In this document: piece by piece, positions 8,816 to 19,026 of the stretch
Layout: each line of letters begins with the position of its first letter
How positions within the stretch are numbered: the first letter of the stretch is position 1
NCBI GenBank assembly: GCA_050184455.1
Contig: JBFXAI010000029.1
Location: 1-64,000, forward strand
DNA from: JABFXX01 sp050184455
Lineage (GTDB): Bacteria; Myxococcota_A; Polyangia; Haliangiales; Haliangiaceae
DNA: 64,000 nucleotides
Direction: 5' to 3'
Notes under the pieces: model-generated
Databases searched by the model: none
The model's input: only the letters and a program-made list of their open reading frames with translations
What the model was told of the DNA's origin: nothing
Position numbers and translations under genes: made by a program

Positions 8816-9487
8816 TCAGGTGAGCGTCGAGCGAAATAGGTCGGCCAGCGCTACGTCATGGCGCGCCGCACCTGCGGGGTCGTGCACGGGCGTATCGGCT
8901 GGCACCCAGCCGTGTTTGTACGGCCAGATCTCGACGGCGTGCACGCACGTCAATGCCGCGTCGAGCTCGCTCGCGCGCTGGGCCGGGAAGCTTTGGTCCT
9001 CGCTCGCGCCGGCGACCAACACGCGCGCCGTAATCCGGTCTGTTGCGAAGTCGATCGTAGGGATACCAGGATGAAAGGCGGCAGCCGCGACGATCCGGTC
9101 GGGGAACTCGGCGGCAACGCACAGCGCCAGGCGGCCGCCCATGCAGTAGCCGGTGATGCCCACCTTACCGGGCAGGTGGGCGAGGAACGTCTTGGCGTCG
9201 CGCATGACGTTGTCGACGCGCATGAGCGCGCTCAGCTTCGCGCGAAACTGCTCGCGAAGTTCAGGGTCGCTGAACAGCTTCACCGGATCGGGCGCGGTGT
9301 ACGGCCCGGCGCGATAGAACAAGTCGGGAGCGAGCACGCGGTAGCCGCTTGCGGCGATGCGCTCGGCGATCGCGACGATCGCGGGGCGCATGCCGATGCC
9401 GTCCATGAACAGCAGCACGCTGGGGCCGGCGCCGCCTTCCCACGCCGGGCACACACCGTCTTCGGTGCGGATCTCGATCTGCTTCAT
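8816..9487 (-). CDS. dienelactone hydrolase family protein
   Basis: The 223-residue cytoplasmic alpha/beta-hydrolase has the full catalytic set of the dienelactone hydrolase family: nucleophile Cys115 in GYCMGG, Asp164 in ASEDQSF and His192 in YKHGW. The N-terminal segment SVLLFMDGIGMRP supplies the oxyanion region and LAPDLFYRAGPY the early loop. Members hydrolyse lactones or esters, classically dienelactone in chlorocatechol breakdown, but many have unknown substrates. No ring-cleavage genes lie nearby, so a pathway cannot be assigned. The start at 9487 is the first ATG that begins the conserved strand. The 83 residues upstream in frame are arginine-rich and were discarded. Confidence 0.85.
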   Translation of the reverse strand: MKQIEIRTEDGVCPAWEGGAGPSVLLFMDGIGMRPAIVAIAERIAASGYRVLAPDLFYRAGPYTAPDPVKLFSDPELREQFRAKLSALMRVDNVMRDAKTFLAHLPGKVGITGYCMGGRLALCVAAEFPDRIVAAAAFHPGIPTIDFATDRITARVLVAGASEDQSFPAQRASELDAALTCVHAVEIWPYKHGWVPADTPVHDPAGAARHDVALADLFRSTLT

Positions 9488-9769
9488 CGCGCCGACGGTA
9501 GCAGCTGTTACACCCGTTCGCGCGACTGGCACACCATCACGGCCGACGCGGCGGCGGCTCCGTTTGCTTCGCAGCGCTGGTTTCAGCTTCCGGACACCGC
9601 CCGGGTGTTTCCTGCGTTCTAAGATCCCAAGACGACGTGGACGTCCGAGATGATGTCGCGGTTTGCGGCGGCGCGGGCGTGACGCAGTACGCGCGATGGA
9701 TCGCGCGCCAGCAGCTGAGCAGCGCGAGATCAGCACGGCGTCATCGAGCGATGCCGTGATCGCGCCGGC

Positions 9770-10000
9770 TCAGAAGAAGATCGAGCCGTTGACCTGCAGC
9801 GAGTCGAAGTCCGAGCTCAAGTCCTTGAGATACGACGCCTCTAGGAACAGCCCGAAGCCACTGCCGACTCGAATCCCCGCCGTGCCTCCGACGAGGTGAC
9901 CCACACCCGAGCTGGTCATCCTCTCATCACTGGTCGACGCGAACCGTGCGACGTACTTGGGTGAGGTGTGTGCACACCCGATAACCGCATTCGAGATCCC
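9770..10000 (-). pseudogene. C-terminal remnant of an outer-membrane beta-barrel protein
   Basis: The final 76 codons before the stop at 9770 read as the end of a beta-barrel: GHLVGGTAGIRVG, FGLFLEASYLKDL, then DSLQVNGSIFF with a terminal phenylalanine, the classic C-terminal signature recognised by the BAM complex. Upstream in the same frame, coding character stops near 10000, and the frame then runs antiphase through the kinase gene. No signal peptide is found. I therefore read it as the tail of a truncated gene, probably orphaned by a rearrangement at about 10000-10077. A less likely alternative is a 91-residue orphan protein starting at 10045. Confidence 0.5.
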
Positions 10001-10077
10001 GCCGCGATTCGTCGACCTGCGCTCCTGAGATCGAGCGCAACCCATGCGGCAATGTGCGGTAGATCCGAGCTCGCGCG

Positions 10078-11430
10078 TCAGCGCGTCAGCGTGCCGGCGG
10101 TATCGGCATCGCTGAGCATGAACTCGTAGGGACTGGCGTCGGGCAGCGCCGAGCCGTTGGGGCTGCTGAGCTCGAGATCGACCGCCGAAGGCGGACGGAT
10201 CGCGGTGCTGAGCTCGAGCTCGATCGCGGATGGCACGCGATTGGCCGCGCTCAGCTCGAGATCCGCAGGAGCGGGCGGGCGAATCGCGGTGGCCGGCTCG
10301 GTTTCGACGTAGCGCGCACCATTGGCGGCGCTGATCTCGAGATCGATCGGCGACGGCGGGCGGATCGCCGTGCAGGGCTCGAGCTCGGCGACGGGTTCGA
10401 GCTCCGCGCTGTGCTCGTCGAGCTCGGGACCCTGATCGTCGAGCTCGGTATCGGCTCGACACGACTGACGCGTGAACTCCCACACCACGACCCAGTTGGC
10501 GATCTGGCGATCACCACAGGGAGCTCCGAAATCAGCTGCCACGGACGTCAGCGCCGCGCGCAGCGCCGCTGCGGTTTGCCACCGCGATTCGGGGTCGCGC
10601 GACAGCGCGATCATCACGACCTCGTCGAGGTCTGGCGGCACATCGGCGTTCCAATGCGACGGCGGCAGGATCGGCATGCGGCACACGTTCTCGAGGGTCT
10701 CGAAGTCGGTCTCGCCGCGAAACAATCGGCGATGGGTCAACAGCTCGTGTGCGATCACTCCGAGGCCGAACAGATCGGCGCGCGCGTCCAGGGATCCTCC
10801 GACGTATTCCGGTGCGAGATAGCCGAGCTTCCCTTTCACCGTGCGGGTCCCGGTATCGGTCTGCATCCGCGACCGAGCTTTGGCGATGCCAAAGTCGATC
10901 AGCTTCGCGGCGCCGGTCTTGGACAACACGATGTTGGCCGGAGACACGTCGCGATGCACGATGCCACGCGGCCGGCCGCGCTCGTCGCGCAGCGTGTGGG
11001 CGTAGTCGAGCGCGTCGCAGACCTGAATGAGGATCTGGACGGCGATCGGAATCGGCACGGTCAGCTCCGCGAACACGGACAGCGCGATCACCTCGAGGAG
11101 GGTCGGGCCTTCGACCAACTCCATCGGAATGAACCACATGCCGTCGTACCGGCCGAGGTCGTACGTCCGGGGGATGTTCGGATGTTCGAGCTCGCGGGCG
11201 AGCTTTGCCTCCTCGATGAACGATTCCACCAGCATCGGGTTGTCGGCGAGATCGAACCGCATGCACTTGAGCGCACGCGATTCCCAGACCCCGGGACTCG
11301 TCTCGATTTGCGCACGATAGACTTCGGCCATGCCGCCGCGACCGAGGCATTCGAACACCTCGTAGCTGCCAACGCGCATCGGCGCCAGCGATCGTACCCC
11401 GGAGGTGTCGGTGTCCCGCCCCGTGGCCAT
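10078..11430 (-). CDS. Ser/Thr protein kinase with C-terminal repeat tail
   Basis: The protein has 450 residues with the kinase domain at 20-310. Visible elements are the glycine loop LGRGGMAEV, Lys55 in RALK, a C-helix Glu in FIEEAK, H159-R-D-V-S-P-A-N166, DFG at 179-181 and APE at 206-208. The HRDVSPxN variant is common in myxobacterial kinases and keeps all catalytic residues. Residues 350-450 are an acidic tail with about four copies of an AIRPP-x-x-x-D/E-LELS module; no membrane segment is visible, so it may be a cytoplasmic docking tail. The start was placed at 11430 because an arginine-rich stretch precedes it. It is divergent from a second kinase at 11662. Confidence 0.88.
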   Translation of the reverse strand: MATGRDTDTSGVRSLAPMRVGSYEVFECLGRGGMAEVYRAQIETSPGVWESRALKCMRFDLADNPMLVESFIEEAKLARELEHPNIPRTYDLGRYDGMWFIPMELVEGPTLLEVIALSVFAELTVPIPIAVQILIQVCDALDYAHTLRDERGRPRGIVHRDVSPANIVLSKTGAAKLIDFGIAKARSRMQTDTGTRTVKGKLGYLAPEYVGGSLDARADLFGLGVIAHELLTHRRLFRGETDFETLENVCRMPILPPSHWNADVPPDLDEVVMIALSRDPESRWQTAAALRAALTSVAADFGAPCGDRQIANWVVVWEFTRQSCRADTELDDQGPELDEHSAELEPVAELEPCTAIRPPSPIDLEISAANGARYVETEPATAIRPPAPADLELSAANRVPSAIELELSTAIRPPSAVDLELSSPNGSALPDASPYEFMLSDADTAGTLTR

Positions 11431-11661
11431 CACCTTCAGAGTACGCAGGCATCGTCGCTCTAGAAAAGCCCGTTTTTTACGACCACGGCGAGATGCCAGC
11501 CCGGATCGGTACGTTAGCTCGCAGCAACCCCGCGTTCGTGATCTGCGTAACGGCTGACGTGGCAGTCCCCGCATGGGGGCGCTGGCGTCCAAAGCTCAGC
11601 CGTTGCGGTGCGATCCGCGACGATCTCGGTCGGACACCGCTTCGATGGACGAGGCGTTGCG

Positions 11662-12831
<1,170 letters not shown>

Positions 12832-12839
12832 CGGGCGAG

Positions 12840-15635
12840 CTACCACTTGATCGCTGTCATCGTGACGCGTTGGTCGTTGGCGAGGATGAGCGAAACGGTC
12901 TGCCCGGCGCTCACCGCTTCTGATGCGAGGAATCGCCGGGCGCGGTCAGCGCCGATCGCCGGCAGGTGCTCGCCATCGAGTGACACGATCACATCGTCGA
13001 TGTTCAGTCCCGCGCGGTGTGCCGGACCGCCTGGTTTCACCTTGGTAACGGTGAGCAGCCCACCGCGTACCTCGACGCTCAACCCAAACGTTCCGACGTC
13101 ACCAGCGCGCGGCGGTACGACCTTGATCCGACCGACGTCGACGCGTTCGCCGGGCTTGGCCGTATATGGATGCTTGTCGTGACCCACGCCGAACTGGTGC
13201 ATCGGGGTGAGCACGAGCTCGCCGCTGCCAGCGGGTACACGTTCGATGACGAACCGACCGGTCGCATCGGTCTCGGCGAATGTCCCGGGAGCCAAGACCG
13301 ATAACCCGGCGACTGGTTGTCCAGTGATCGCGTTGACCGCGATCCCAGCGAGCGAACCGTGGTCCTCAAGCGACATCGTGAGCGTTGCGGGCTCGCCTCC
13401 AACGATGACCGATGCGTGCGTAGTCGCTGTGTCGGTTGTCGCGGTGCACCGATATTCGCCGGGGGCGACGCCCGTGAACGTGTGTACGCCATCCGTTTGG
13501 TGTTCCAAAAACACCGTCTGTGCGTGGCCTTCACAGCTGAGCTGCACGTCGCGCGTGGGTCCGCTGCGATAGCTGATGTTGATCGTCAGCGAGCTAAGCC
13601 GTGCTAGCGCCACCGTCACCGACGTTCCAGTCACGACACCGCTCATGGTCGTCCGCGTGCGGGTACGCGGATGTTCGACCACGAGCGTGTAGGTGCCCGG
13701 CCTGAGCCGGTCGAGTACGAAGGTTCCGGCAGCGTCGGTGCGTACCGGTCCGGCGTACGAATCGGCCTGCACCTTCGATCCTCGGGCGGCTTGTCGCATC
13801 GCGTAGACCTGTGCACCAACCGCCGGTTTGCGATCTGCGCCGACGACGTTGCCGCGAATGTGTGCATTGCGCGGTTCGACGACGATCGTGACACCATCGT
13901 GATCGGCACCGTCGGAGACGTCAACCTCGAAACTCGTATTGGTAACGTTCCCGCTGTTCGACTCTGCCACCGACAACTGCCAGATTCCCGGATCGAGACC
14001 GATGACCTTGAACGCGCCATCCGCCGACGTCGTCGAGCCGCGGAACTGCCCGTCATAGTGGTGCCGAACCGCAAGTGGAACGTCGACACGACTCGGAAGG
14101 ACAATCGCGGCTGACACCGGTTTGCCGTTGGTGTCGATCACTCGCCCCGTCACCGACGCGCGCGGCGACAATCGAATCGCCAAGCCAGACTGGTCCGCGC
14201 TCGTCACCGACACCACGATCATTCCTGACCTGCCATCCTTCGCCATCGCGCTGAGCTCGAAGTTGCCGTCGGGGACGTCGCGGAGCGTGAACACACCATT
14301 GACATCGCTCTGGGTGCGTGCCTTCGCGATGTCCACGGTCTCCGCCTCGGTCTGTTCGGGCCACGTAGAAGTTGCTCTGGCAAGCGCGATTGTCGCGACC
14401 CCCGGCGGCTCGACACGACCGGACAGCGTCACGCCTTCGCGCATCGTGATCGTTACGCCCGTGACATCGCGGTCCTCGATCTCCACTTCACCGCGACGCT
14501 CCAACAACAGTCCGCGCTTTTCGGCGGCCAGTAGATGCCAGCCCCGCATCATCCCGACGAGCTCGAAGCTTCCGTCGGCGTTGCTCAGCGTGGTCACCGA
14601 TGCAAAACGGCCGTCGCTCAACACCGCATGGACCGTCGCTCCAGCGATCCCGCGGGTCGGCTCGTTCGCCGCAACCACGCGGCCGATGATCGAAGCCGCC
14701 GGGTCGACGACAACTTTGGTGCCGTTGGCGTGTTGTCCGAGGCCGAGCTCGATGATCGTGGGCGTGCCCGACGCGTAGCCCTTGGCGCGCGCGGTGATCG
14801 CGGTTGGTCCGTTCGACAGTCCGCGCAACACGAACATGCCCTGGCCGTCAGCGAGCGCCTCCGAGCTATCGCGCTCGCCGCTCGCGGTTACGATCGCATC
14901 GGCTACCGGCATGCCGGTATCACGCGCCATCACCTGACCGCGGACGGTACCGGCGAGCATGAGTACGACGTTCTGGCTCGAAGGTTCATCGCCGGCCGTT
15001 ACATCGTGCCAGGCGCGACAATAGTCCTCGTGCGTGACCTCCAATCCGTAGCTGCCAGGTAGAACGCCCAGTCGGTAGCGACCGTCGGAGCCGCTGATCG
15101 CGATCAGCGTCTCCTCGCCGACTTCGGCATGTGCAAGCACTCGCGCACCTGCGATCGGTTTGTGCTCATCATCTGTAATCGTGCCGGTTACCAGCGCGCC
15201 ACCGGCAGACAGCATCACGTCGACGTCCGCCAGTTGCCCACCAACAACGCTCAGCTGCTGTGTATGCGGCACAAAACCGGCGGTGGTCACCGTGAGCGCG
15301 TAGCTGCCGGGCGTAGTTTCGTTCAAGGTCCATCGTCCGTCCCGATCGCTCGTCGCGATTTGCGGTGGCGCGAGCTGCGGCGAGATGTTGGGGACCACGG
15401 CGAGCGCGACGACCGCACCTTCGATGGCCGCGCCATCGGACGCGCGCGTCACTCGCCCACCTAGCGTTGCCGGCGCGACAACGTTAGCCGGCCCGATCAT
15501 CCCGAGACCGTCACCGAGTCGGCGCCGCCCCGATGACATCGTCGAGTGGTCATCGCGCCGATCGCCCCACCAGAGCACGGCAGCGATGGCGACGATCGCC
15601 ACGGCGCTACCGCCGATCACCAGCCGCGTCCGCAC
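12840..15635 (-). CDS. large membrane-anchored protein with carboxypeptidase-regulatory-like domains and a C-terminal PDZ domain
   Basis: The protein has 931 residues and a GTG start. Residues 5-23 form a signal anchor (VIGGSAVAIVAIAAVLWW). The long middle section contains eight or more carboxypeptidase-regulatory/Cna-B-like beta-sandwich modules, recognisable by repeated G-x-V-x-D/A...G-x-P-V-A-GA-V and DGRF...L-PG-Y-L-V patterns (for example PIAGARVLA, GKPVSAAIV, DAAGTFVLDRLRPGTY). Residues 845-931 form a PDZ domain (LLTVTKVKPGGPAHRAGL, DDVIVSLDG). No protease domain is seen. It is probably a periplasmic or surface scaffold that binds protein C-termini. It is divergent, by 71 bp, from the glycosyltransferase gene. 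Confidence 0.8.
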   Translation of the reverse strand: MRTRLVIGGSAVAIVAIAAVLWWGDRRDDHSTMSSGRRRLGDGLGMIGPANVVAPATLGGRVTRASDGAAIEGAVVALAVVPNISPQLAPPQIATSDRDGRWTLNETTPGSYALTVTTAGFVPHTQQLSVVGGQLADVDVMLSAGGALVTGTITDDEHKPIAGARVLAHAEVGEETLIAISGSDGRYRLGVLPGSYGLEVTHEDYCRAWHDVTAGDEPSSQNVVLMLAGTVRGQVMARDTGMPVADAIVTASGERDSSEALADGQGMFVLRGLSNGPTAITARAKGYASGTPTIIELGLGQHANGTKVVVDPAASIIGRVVAANEPTRGIAGATVHAVLSDGRFASVTTLSNADGSFELVGMMRGWHLLAAEKRGLLLERRGEVEIEDRDVTGVTITMREGVTLSGRVEPPGVATIALARATSTWPEQTEAETVDIAKARTQSDVNGVFTLRDVPDGNFELSAMAKDGRSGMIVVSVTSADQSGLAIRLSPRASVTGRVIDTNGKPVSAAIVLPSRVDVPLAVRHHYDGQFRGSTTSADGAFKVIGLDPGIWQLSVAESNSGNVTNTSFEVDVSDGADHDGVTIVVEPRNAHIRGNVVGADRKPAVGAQVYAMRQAARGSKVQADSYAGPVRTDAAGTFVLDRLRPGTYTLVVEHPRTRTRTTMSGVVTGTSVTVALARLSSLTINISYRSGPTRDVQLSCEGHAQTVFLEHQTDGVHTFTGVAPGEYRCTATTDTATTHASVIVGGEPATLTMSLEDHGSLAGIAVNAITGQPVAGLSVLAPGTFAETDATGRFVIERVPAGSGELVLTPMHQFGVGHDKHPYTAKPGERVDVGRIKVVPPRAGDVGTFGLSVEVRGGLLTVTKVKPGGPAHRAGLNIDDVIVSLDGEHLPAIGADRARRFLASEAVSAGQTVSLILANDQRVTMTAIKW

Positions 15636-15706
15636 GGGGTGATGATACCGAAATCGTGCGCTCGGGATCCTCGAACTCGCTCGTAGACGCGCTACCTTGC
15701 GCGCCG

Positions 15707-17074
15707 ATGACTACGAGCACAGCCTCGCTTAGCAAGACGTCCGGCGCGTTCGTGTTCGGATCTCCGGTCAGCGTCGGGCACGTTCGGCCGCTGATGCCGC
15801 TCGCGAAACGACTGGTGCAACGCGGCTTCACGGTGGTGTGGGCGATCAGCGGCGATGACAACGAGCCGGCCTCGGCGTGGCACAAGCCGTTGACCGAGCT
15901 CGGGGTACGGTTCATCAACGTCGACGACCACGCGCCGTTCCCGCGCGGTCACTCGGAGGAGTTCTTGTCGGGCGGCATGCTCGCCGGCCTATATCGGCGC
16001 GTCGCGGGGCGTGCCGTCGACGTCGCGGCAGCCGCAGCGACCGCGATTCGCGCGGCGGTCGGCGATCAGCCGATCGTCGGAGGCGTCTACGACTACTTCG
16101 CGTTGTGGGCGTACGTGACGATGCGGCGGCTCGGCATCGACGACATCGACGCCGTGATCAGCGCATTCCCCTCCGTGCTCGAACGGATGCCGGCGATCTA
16201 CATCGACGATCCGATCTATCAGCGCGAGCTCGCCGCGTTGCGCGCCGCGGGGTTCGGGCGGTTCGATCAGCTGCCGCGCGTCGGGATGCTTCCTCACGAT
16301 CCTACAGTGCGCGTGTTGAGCTTCTCGTCGCCGCGGCTGTGCCGTGATGCACCGGAATACGTGCAGCTGCTCGGCGTTCAGCGCGACGCGCTGCCTCATA
16401 AGGAGGAGCTCGCCACGGCGAGCGCGGCGGATCAGGCGCTCGCCCGCCGGTTGCAGGATGCGCGAACTGGCGGCGCGAGGGTCGTGTTGTTGTCGATGGG
16501 CACGATGGTGCCGCGCATGGCCAAGCGCGCCGGCGCGGCGCACGTCGCGTCCTTGAAGCAACTGTACAGCACCCTCGCGGCTTCGGCATTGCGTGAGGGC
16601 GCGATCGTGGTCGCCTCGACGGTCGATTCGTCAGCGACGGAGCTAGGTGTCGACGAAGCGGCGCTCGGACCCGCGGCGCGTGATCGAGTCATCGCGATGC
16701 CGTTCGTGCCGCAGCCGTTGCTGTTCGCGCACAACTTGGTCGACGTGATGCTGATGCACGGCGGTGCGAACACGTTCCACGAGGCGATCGTTTCCGCGAT
16801 ACCGCTGCTGATCTGTCCCGGCTTTGGTGATCAGGAGAGCGTCGCGTACGCCGCCGCCAAGCTCGGCGTCGGCGTAATCGTCGAGAGCATCACCTATCCC
16901 ACGCTCGAGGGTGCGTTGCGTCTCGAGCAGGTTGCTCGAGAGGTTCTACCGGCGATGCTCGCCCCAGGGGTCAGCCACTGGAAGGCGACGGCCGCAGAGC
17001 TCGCTGCGCAGGTCATCACGGAGAACGGTCTCGACGCTGCGGAGCGACTCGTGCTCTCCCACCGAGATCGCTAG
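15707..17074 (+). CDS. GT1-type UDP-glycosyltransferase
   Basis: The 455-residue GT-B protein has an N-terminal acceptor domain starting FVFGSPVSVGHVRPLMPL, the usual G-H-x-x-P entry of the family. The C-terminal donor domain (about 270-450) carries FVPQPLLFAH, then HGGANTFHEAI and PLLICPGFGDQ. These match the sugar-nucleotide-binding signature of macrolide- and sterol-type glycosyltransferases. It should transfer a sugar from a nucleotide donor to a hydrophobic acceptor; the acceptor is unknown. The ATG at 15707 is the first start consistent with the fold, since the upstream 58 residues are arginine/serine-rich and antisense to the neighbour. Its stop overlaps that of the gene at 17071 by four bases. 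Confidence 0.82.
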   Translation: MTTSTASLSKTSGAFVFGSPVSVGHVRPLMPLAKRLVQRGFTVVWAISGDDNEPASAWHKPLTELGVRFINVDDHAPFPRGHSEEFLSGGMLAGLYRRVAGRAVDVAAAAATAIRAAVGDQPIVGGVYDYFALWAYVTMRRLGIDDIDAVISAFPSVLERMPAIYIDDPIYQRELAALRAAGFGRFDQLPRVGMLPHDPTVRVLSFSSPRLCRDAPEYVQLLGVQRDALPHKEELATASAADQALARRLQDARTGGARVVLLSMGTMVPRMAKRAGAAHVASLKQLYSTLAASALREGAIVVASTVDSSATELGVDEAALGPAARDRVIAMPFVPQPLLFAHNLVDVMLMHGGANTFHEAIVSAIPLLICPGFGDQESVAYAAAKLGVGVIVESITYPTLEGALRLEQVAREVLPAMLAPGVSHWKATAAELAAQVITENGLDAAERLVLSHRDR

Positions 17075-17247
17075 ACGTTGGGATTGTTGACTTGGTCGCC
17101 CTTCATCACAGCGACGATGATCCAACCGATGAAACCGAGCAGGCCGCCGAGCACGATGCCGATCGCGCCGAGCCCCTTGTTCCTACCGATCAACCAGCCA
17201 ACCAACGCGCCGATGATCAACCCAAAAACGATCGCACCTGGACTCAT
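17071..17247 (-). CDS. small two-helix membrane protein
   Basis: The 58-residue protein is nearly all membrane: two hydrophobic helices (AIVFGLIIGALVGWLIG and GAIGIVLGGLLGFIGWIIV) joined by a short basic turn (RNKG), with a polar tail. The ATG at 17247 is fixed by an AAGGAG sequence 7 nt upstream; the 24 in-frame residues before it lack a site. It resembles small glycine-zipper inner-membrane proteins loosely related to the GlsB/YeaQ group, but family membership is unsure. Its stop overlaps the stop of the glycosyltransferase gene in the sequence CTAG. Confidence 0.7.
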   Translation of the reverse strand: MSPGAIVFGLIIGALVGWLIGRNKGLGAIGIVLGGLLGFIGWIIVAVMKGDQVNNPNV

Positions 17248-17366
17248 CACACACTCCTTGTAGCTAGCAGTAACAAGCAGACGATCGCGAATGCCGTTCG
17301 TCGCAGAGTTCTTCACCATCCTGTGGGATTCCGCACGCTGAACACGATGTTCGAATCGCAGTCGCC

Positions 17367-19016
17367 ATGAAGACGTTCGGCCGCTTCGACTATGTCATCG
17401 TCGGCGCCGGCACGGCTGGGTGCTTGTTGGCCAACCGGTTGTCGGCGGATCCATCGCGCTCGGTGGTTCTGCTCGAGGCCGGCGGTCGAGACAACTGGGT
17501 GTGGTTCCACATTCCGGTGGGCTATCTGTTCTGTATCGGCAATCCGCGAGCCGATTGGTGCTATCGCACCGAGCCGGAGCCGGGACTCAATGGCCGCTCA
17601 CTGCTGTACGCGCGCGGTCGCGTGCTCGGCGGCAGCTCGTCGATCAATGCGATGTTGTATCTGCGAGGTCAGGCGCGCGACTACGACGAGTGGGCCACGC
17701 TCGCCGGTGACGATGCGTGGTCCTGGCGAAGCGTGCTGCCGTACTTCAAGCACAGCGAAGATCACTGGCGCGGAACCGGCGACCATCACGGTGCGCGCGA
17801 TCGCGGGGCTCCGCCAGTCGCCGGTCACGAATGGCGCGTCGAGCGGCAACGCCTGCGCTGGGACATTCTCGATGCATTTCGAGACGCGGCGCTCGAGGCG
17901 GGAATTGCAAAGATCGACGACTTCAACACCGGCGACAACGCGGGCAGCTCGCTGTTCGAGGTCAATCAGCGCAACGGCGTCCGCGTCAGCGCGGCGAAGG
18001 CGTTCCTGCGTCCCGCGATGCGGCGGGGCAACCTGACCGTGATCACGAGCGCACAAGTAAAGCGACTGCGGCTGGATGGCAAGCGCGTCACGGGTGTCGA
18101 GCTGTTCGATGGCGTCGACGAGCTGTTTGTCGAGTCGCGTTGCGAGACCATCTTGTCGGCCGGTTCGATCGGTAGCCCGCAATTGCTGCAAGTCTCGGGT
18201 ATCGGTCCGGGCTCGCTGCTTCACGAGCGCGGCGTGCCGGTGCTTCACGATCTGCCGGGTGTCGGCGAGAACTTGCAGGATCACCTGCAGCTGCGGATGG
18301 CGTTCAAAGTCGCCGACGTGGTCACGCTCAACACGATCGCGAGCTCGTGGTGGGGAAAGCTCAAGATCGGCCTCGAGTACCTGCTTCACCGCACTGGTCC
18401 ATTGACGATGGCACCGTCACAGCTGGGCGCATTCGTCAAGAGCGGCCCCGAACAGGTCACTCCGAACCTCGAGTTCCACGTCCAGCCATTGTCGCTCGAT
18501 AAGTTCGGCGATCCGTTGCATCCGTTCTCGGCGTTCACGGCGAGCGTGTGCAATCTGCGCCCGAGCTCGCGCGGTCACATCCGGATCGCGTCGCCCGATC
18601 CGAGAGATCCACCGAAGATCGTCCTGAACTACCTTTCGACCGATGAGGATCGTGCGATCGCCGCGGAGAGCGTTCGGCTGACCCGGCGTATCGTTACCAC
18701 CACCGAAGCGCTGAGGCGCTACCGCCCTGACGAGTTCGTTCCGGGCACGAGCTTTCAGACGACCGACGAGCTGGTGGTGGCGGCCGGCAATATCGGCACG
18801 ACGATCTTTCACCCGGTCGGCACGTGCAAGATGGGCCGGTCCGATGACTCGACTGCCGTGGTCGACTCGCGGCTGCGTGTTCGCGGTGTCGACGGTCTTC
18901 GCGTGATCGATGCTTCGATCATGCCGACGATCACCTCCGGTAACACCAACTCACCGACCTTGATGATCGCCGAACGCGCGAGCGCGATGGTGATCGAGGA
19001 CGCGCGCGAGCGCTAG
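17367..19016 (+). CDS. GMC family oxidoreductase (choline dehydrogenase-like)
   Basis: The 549-residue flavoenzyme has the dinucleotide-binding motif VGAGTAG (12-18), the ribose-binding acidic residue in LLEAGG, and the GMC signature GRVLGGSSSINAMLYLRG (84-101). The C-terminal active-site pair is His482 in FHPVGTCKMG and an asparagine in GNTNSPT (526-528). A second signature, GSIGSPQLLQVSGIG, is also present. It oxidises primary alcohols (choline, glucose, aryl or alkyl alcohols) to aldehydes using FAD; the natural substrate is not clear. No betaine-pathway partner is nearby. Length and motif order are standard. It converges on the next gene with 10 bp between stop codons. Confidence 0.9.
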   Translation: MKTFGRFDYVIVGAGTAGCLLANRLSADPSRSVVLLEAGGRDNWVWFHIPVGYLFCIGNPRADWCYRTEPEPGLNGRSLLYARGRVLGGSSSINAMLYLRGQARDYDEWATLAGDDAWSWRSVLPYFKHSEDHWRGTGDHHGARDRGAPPVAGHEWRVERQRLRWDILDAFRDAALEAGIAKIDDFNTGDNAGSSLFEVNQRNGVRVSAAKAFLRPAMRRGNLTVITSAQVKRLRLDGKRVTGVELFDGVDELFVESRCETILSAGSIGSPQLLQVSGIGPGSLLHERGVPVLHDLPGVGENLQDHLQLRMAFKVADVVTLNTIASSWWGKLKIGLEYLLHRTGPLTMAPSQLGAFVKSGPEQVTPNLEFHVQPLSLDKFGDPLHPFSAFTASVCNLRPSSRGHIRIASPDPRDPPKIVLNYLSTDEDRAIAAESVRLTRRIVTTTEALRRYRPDEFVPGTSFQTTDELVVAAGNIGTTIFHPVGTCKMGRSDDSTAVVDSRLRVRGVDGLRVIDASIMPTITSGNTNSPTLMIAERASAMVIEDARER

Positions 19017-19026
19017 CGCAGCCGGC

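Noticed and set aside
8552..8839. 95-residue plus-strand frame in the gap upstream of the beta-helix gene
   Set aside because: Low-complexity Arg/Ala composition, weak start, and its end overlaps the dienelactone hydrolase gene on the other strand.
17345..17355. TTCGAATC motif resembling a tRNA T-loop
   Set aside because: No acceptor stem, anticodon arm or CCA end can be folded around it, and it abuts the oxidoreductase start.
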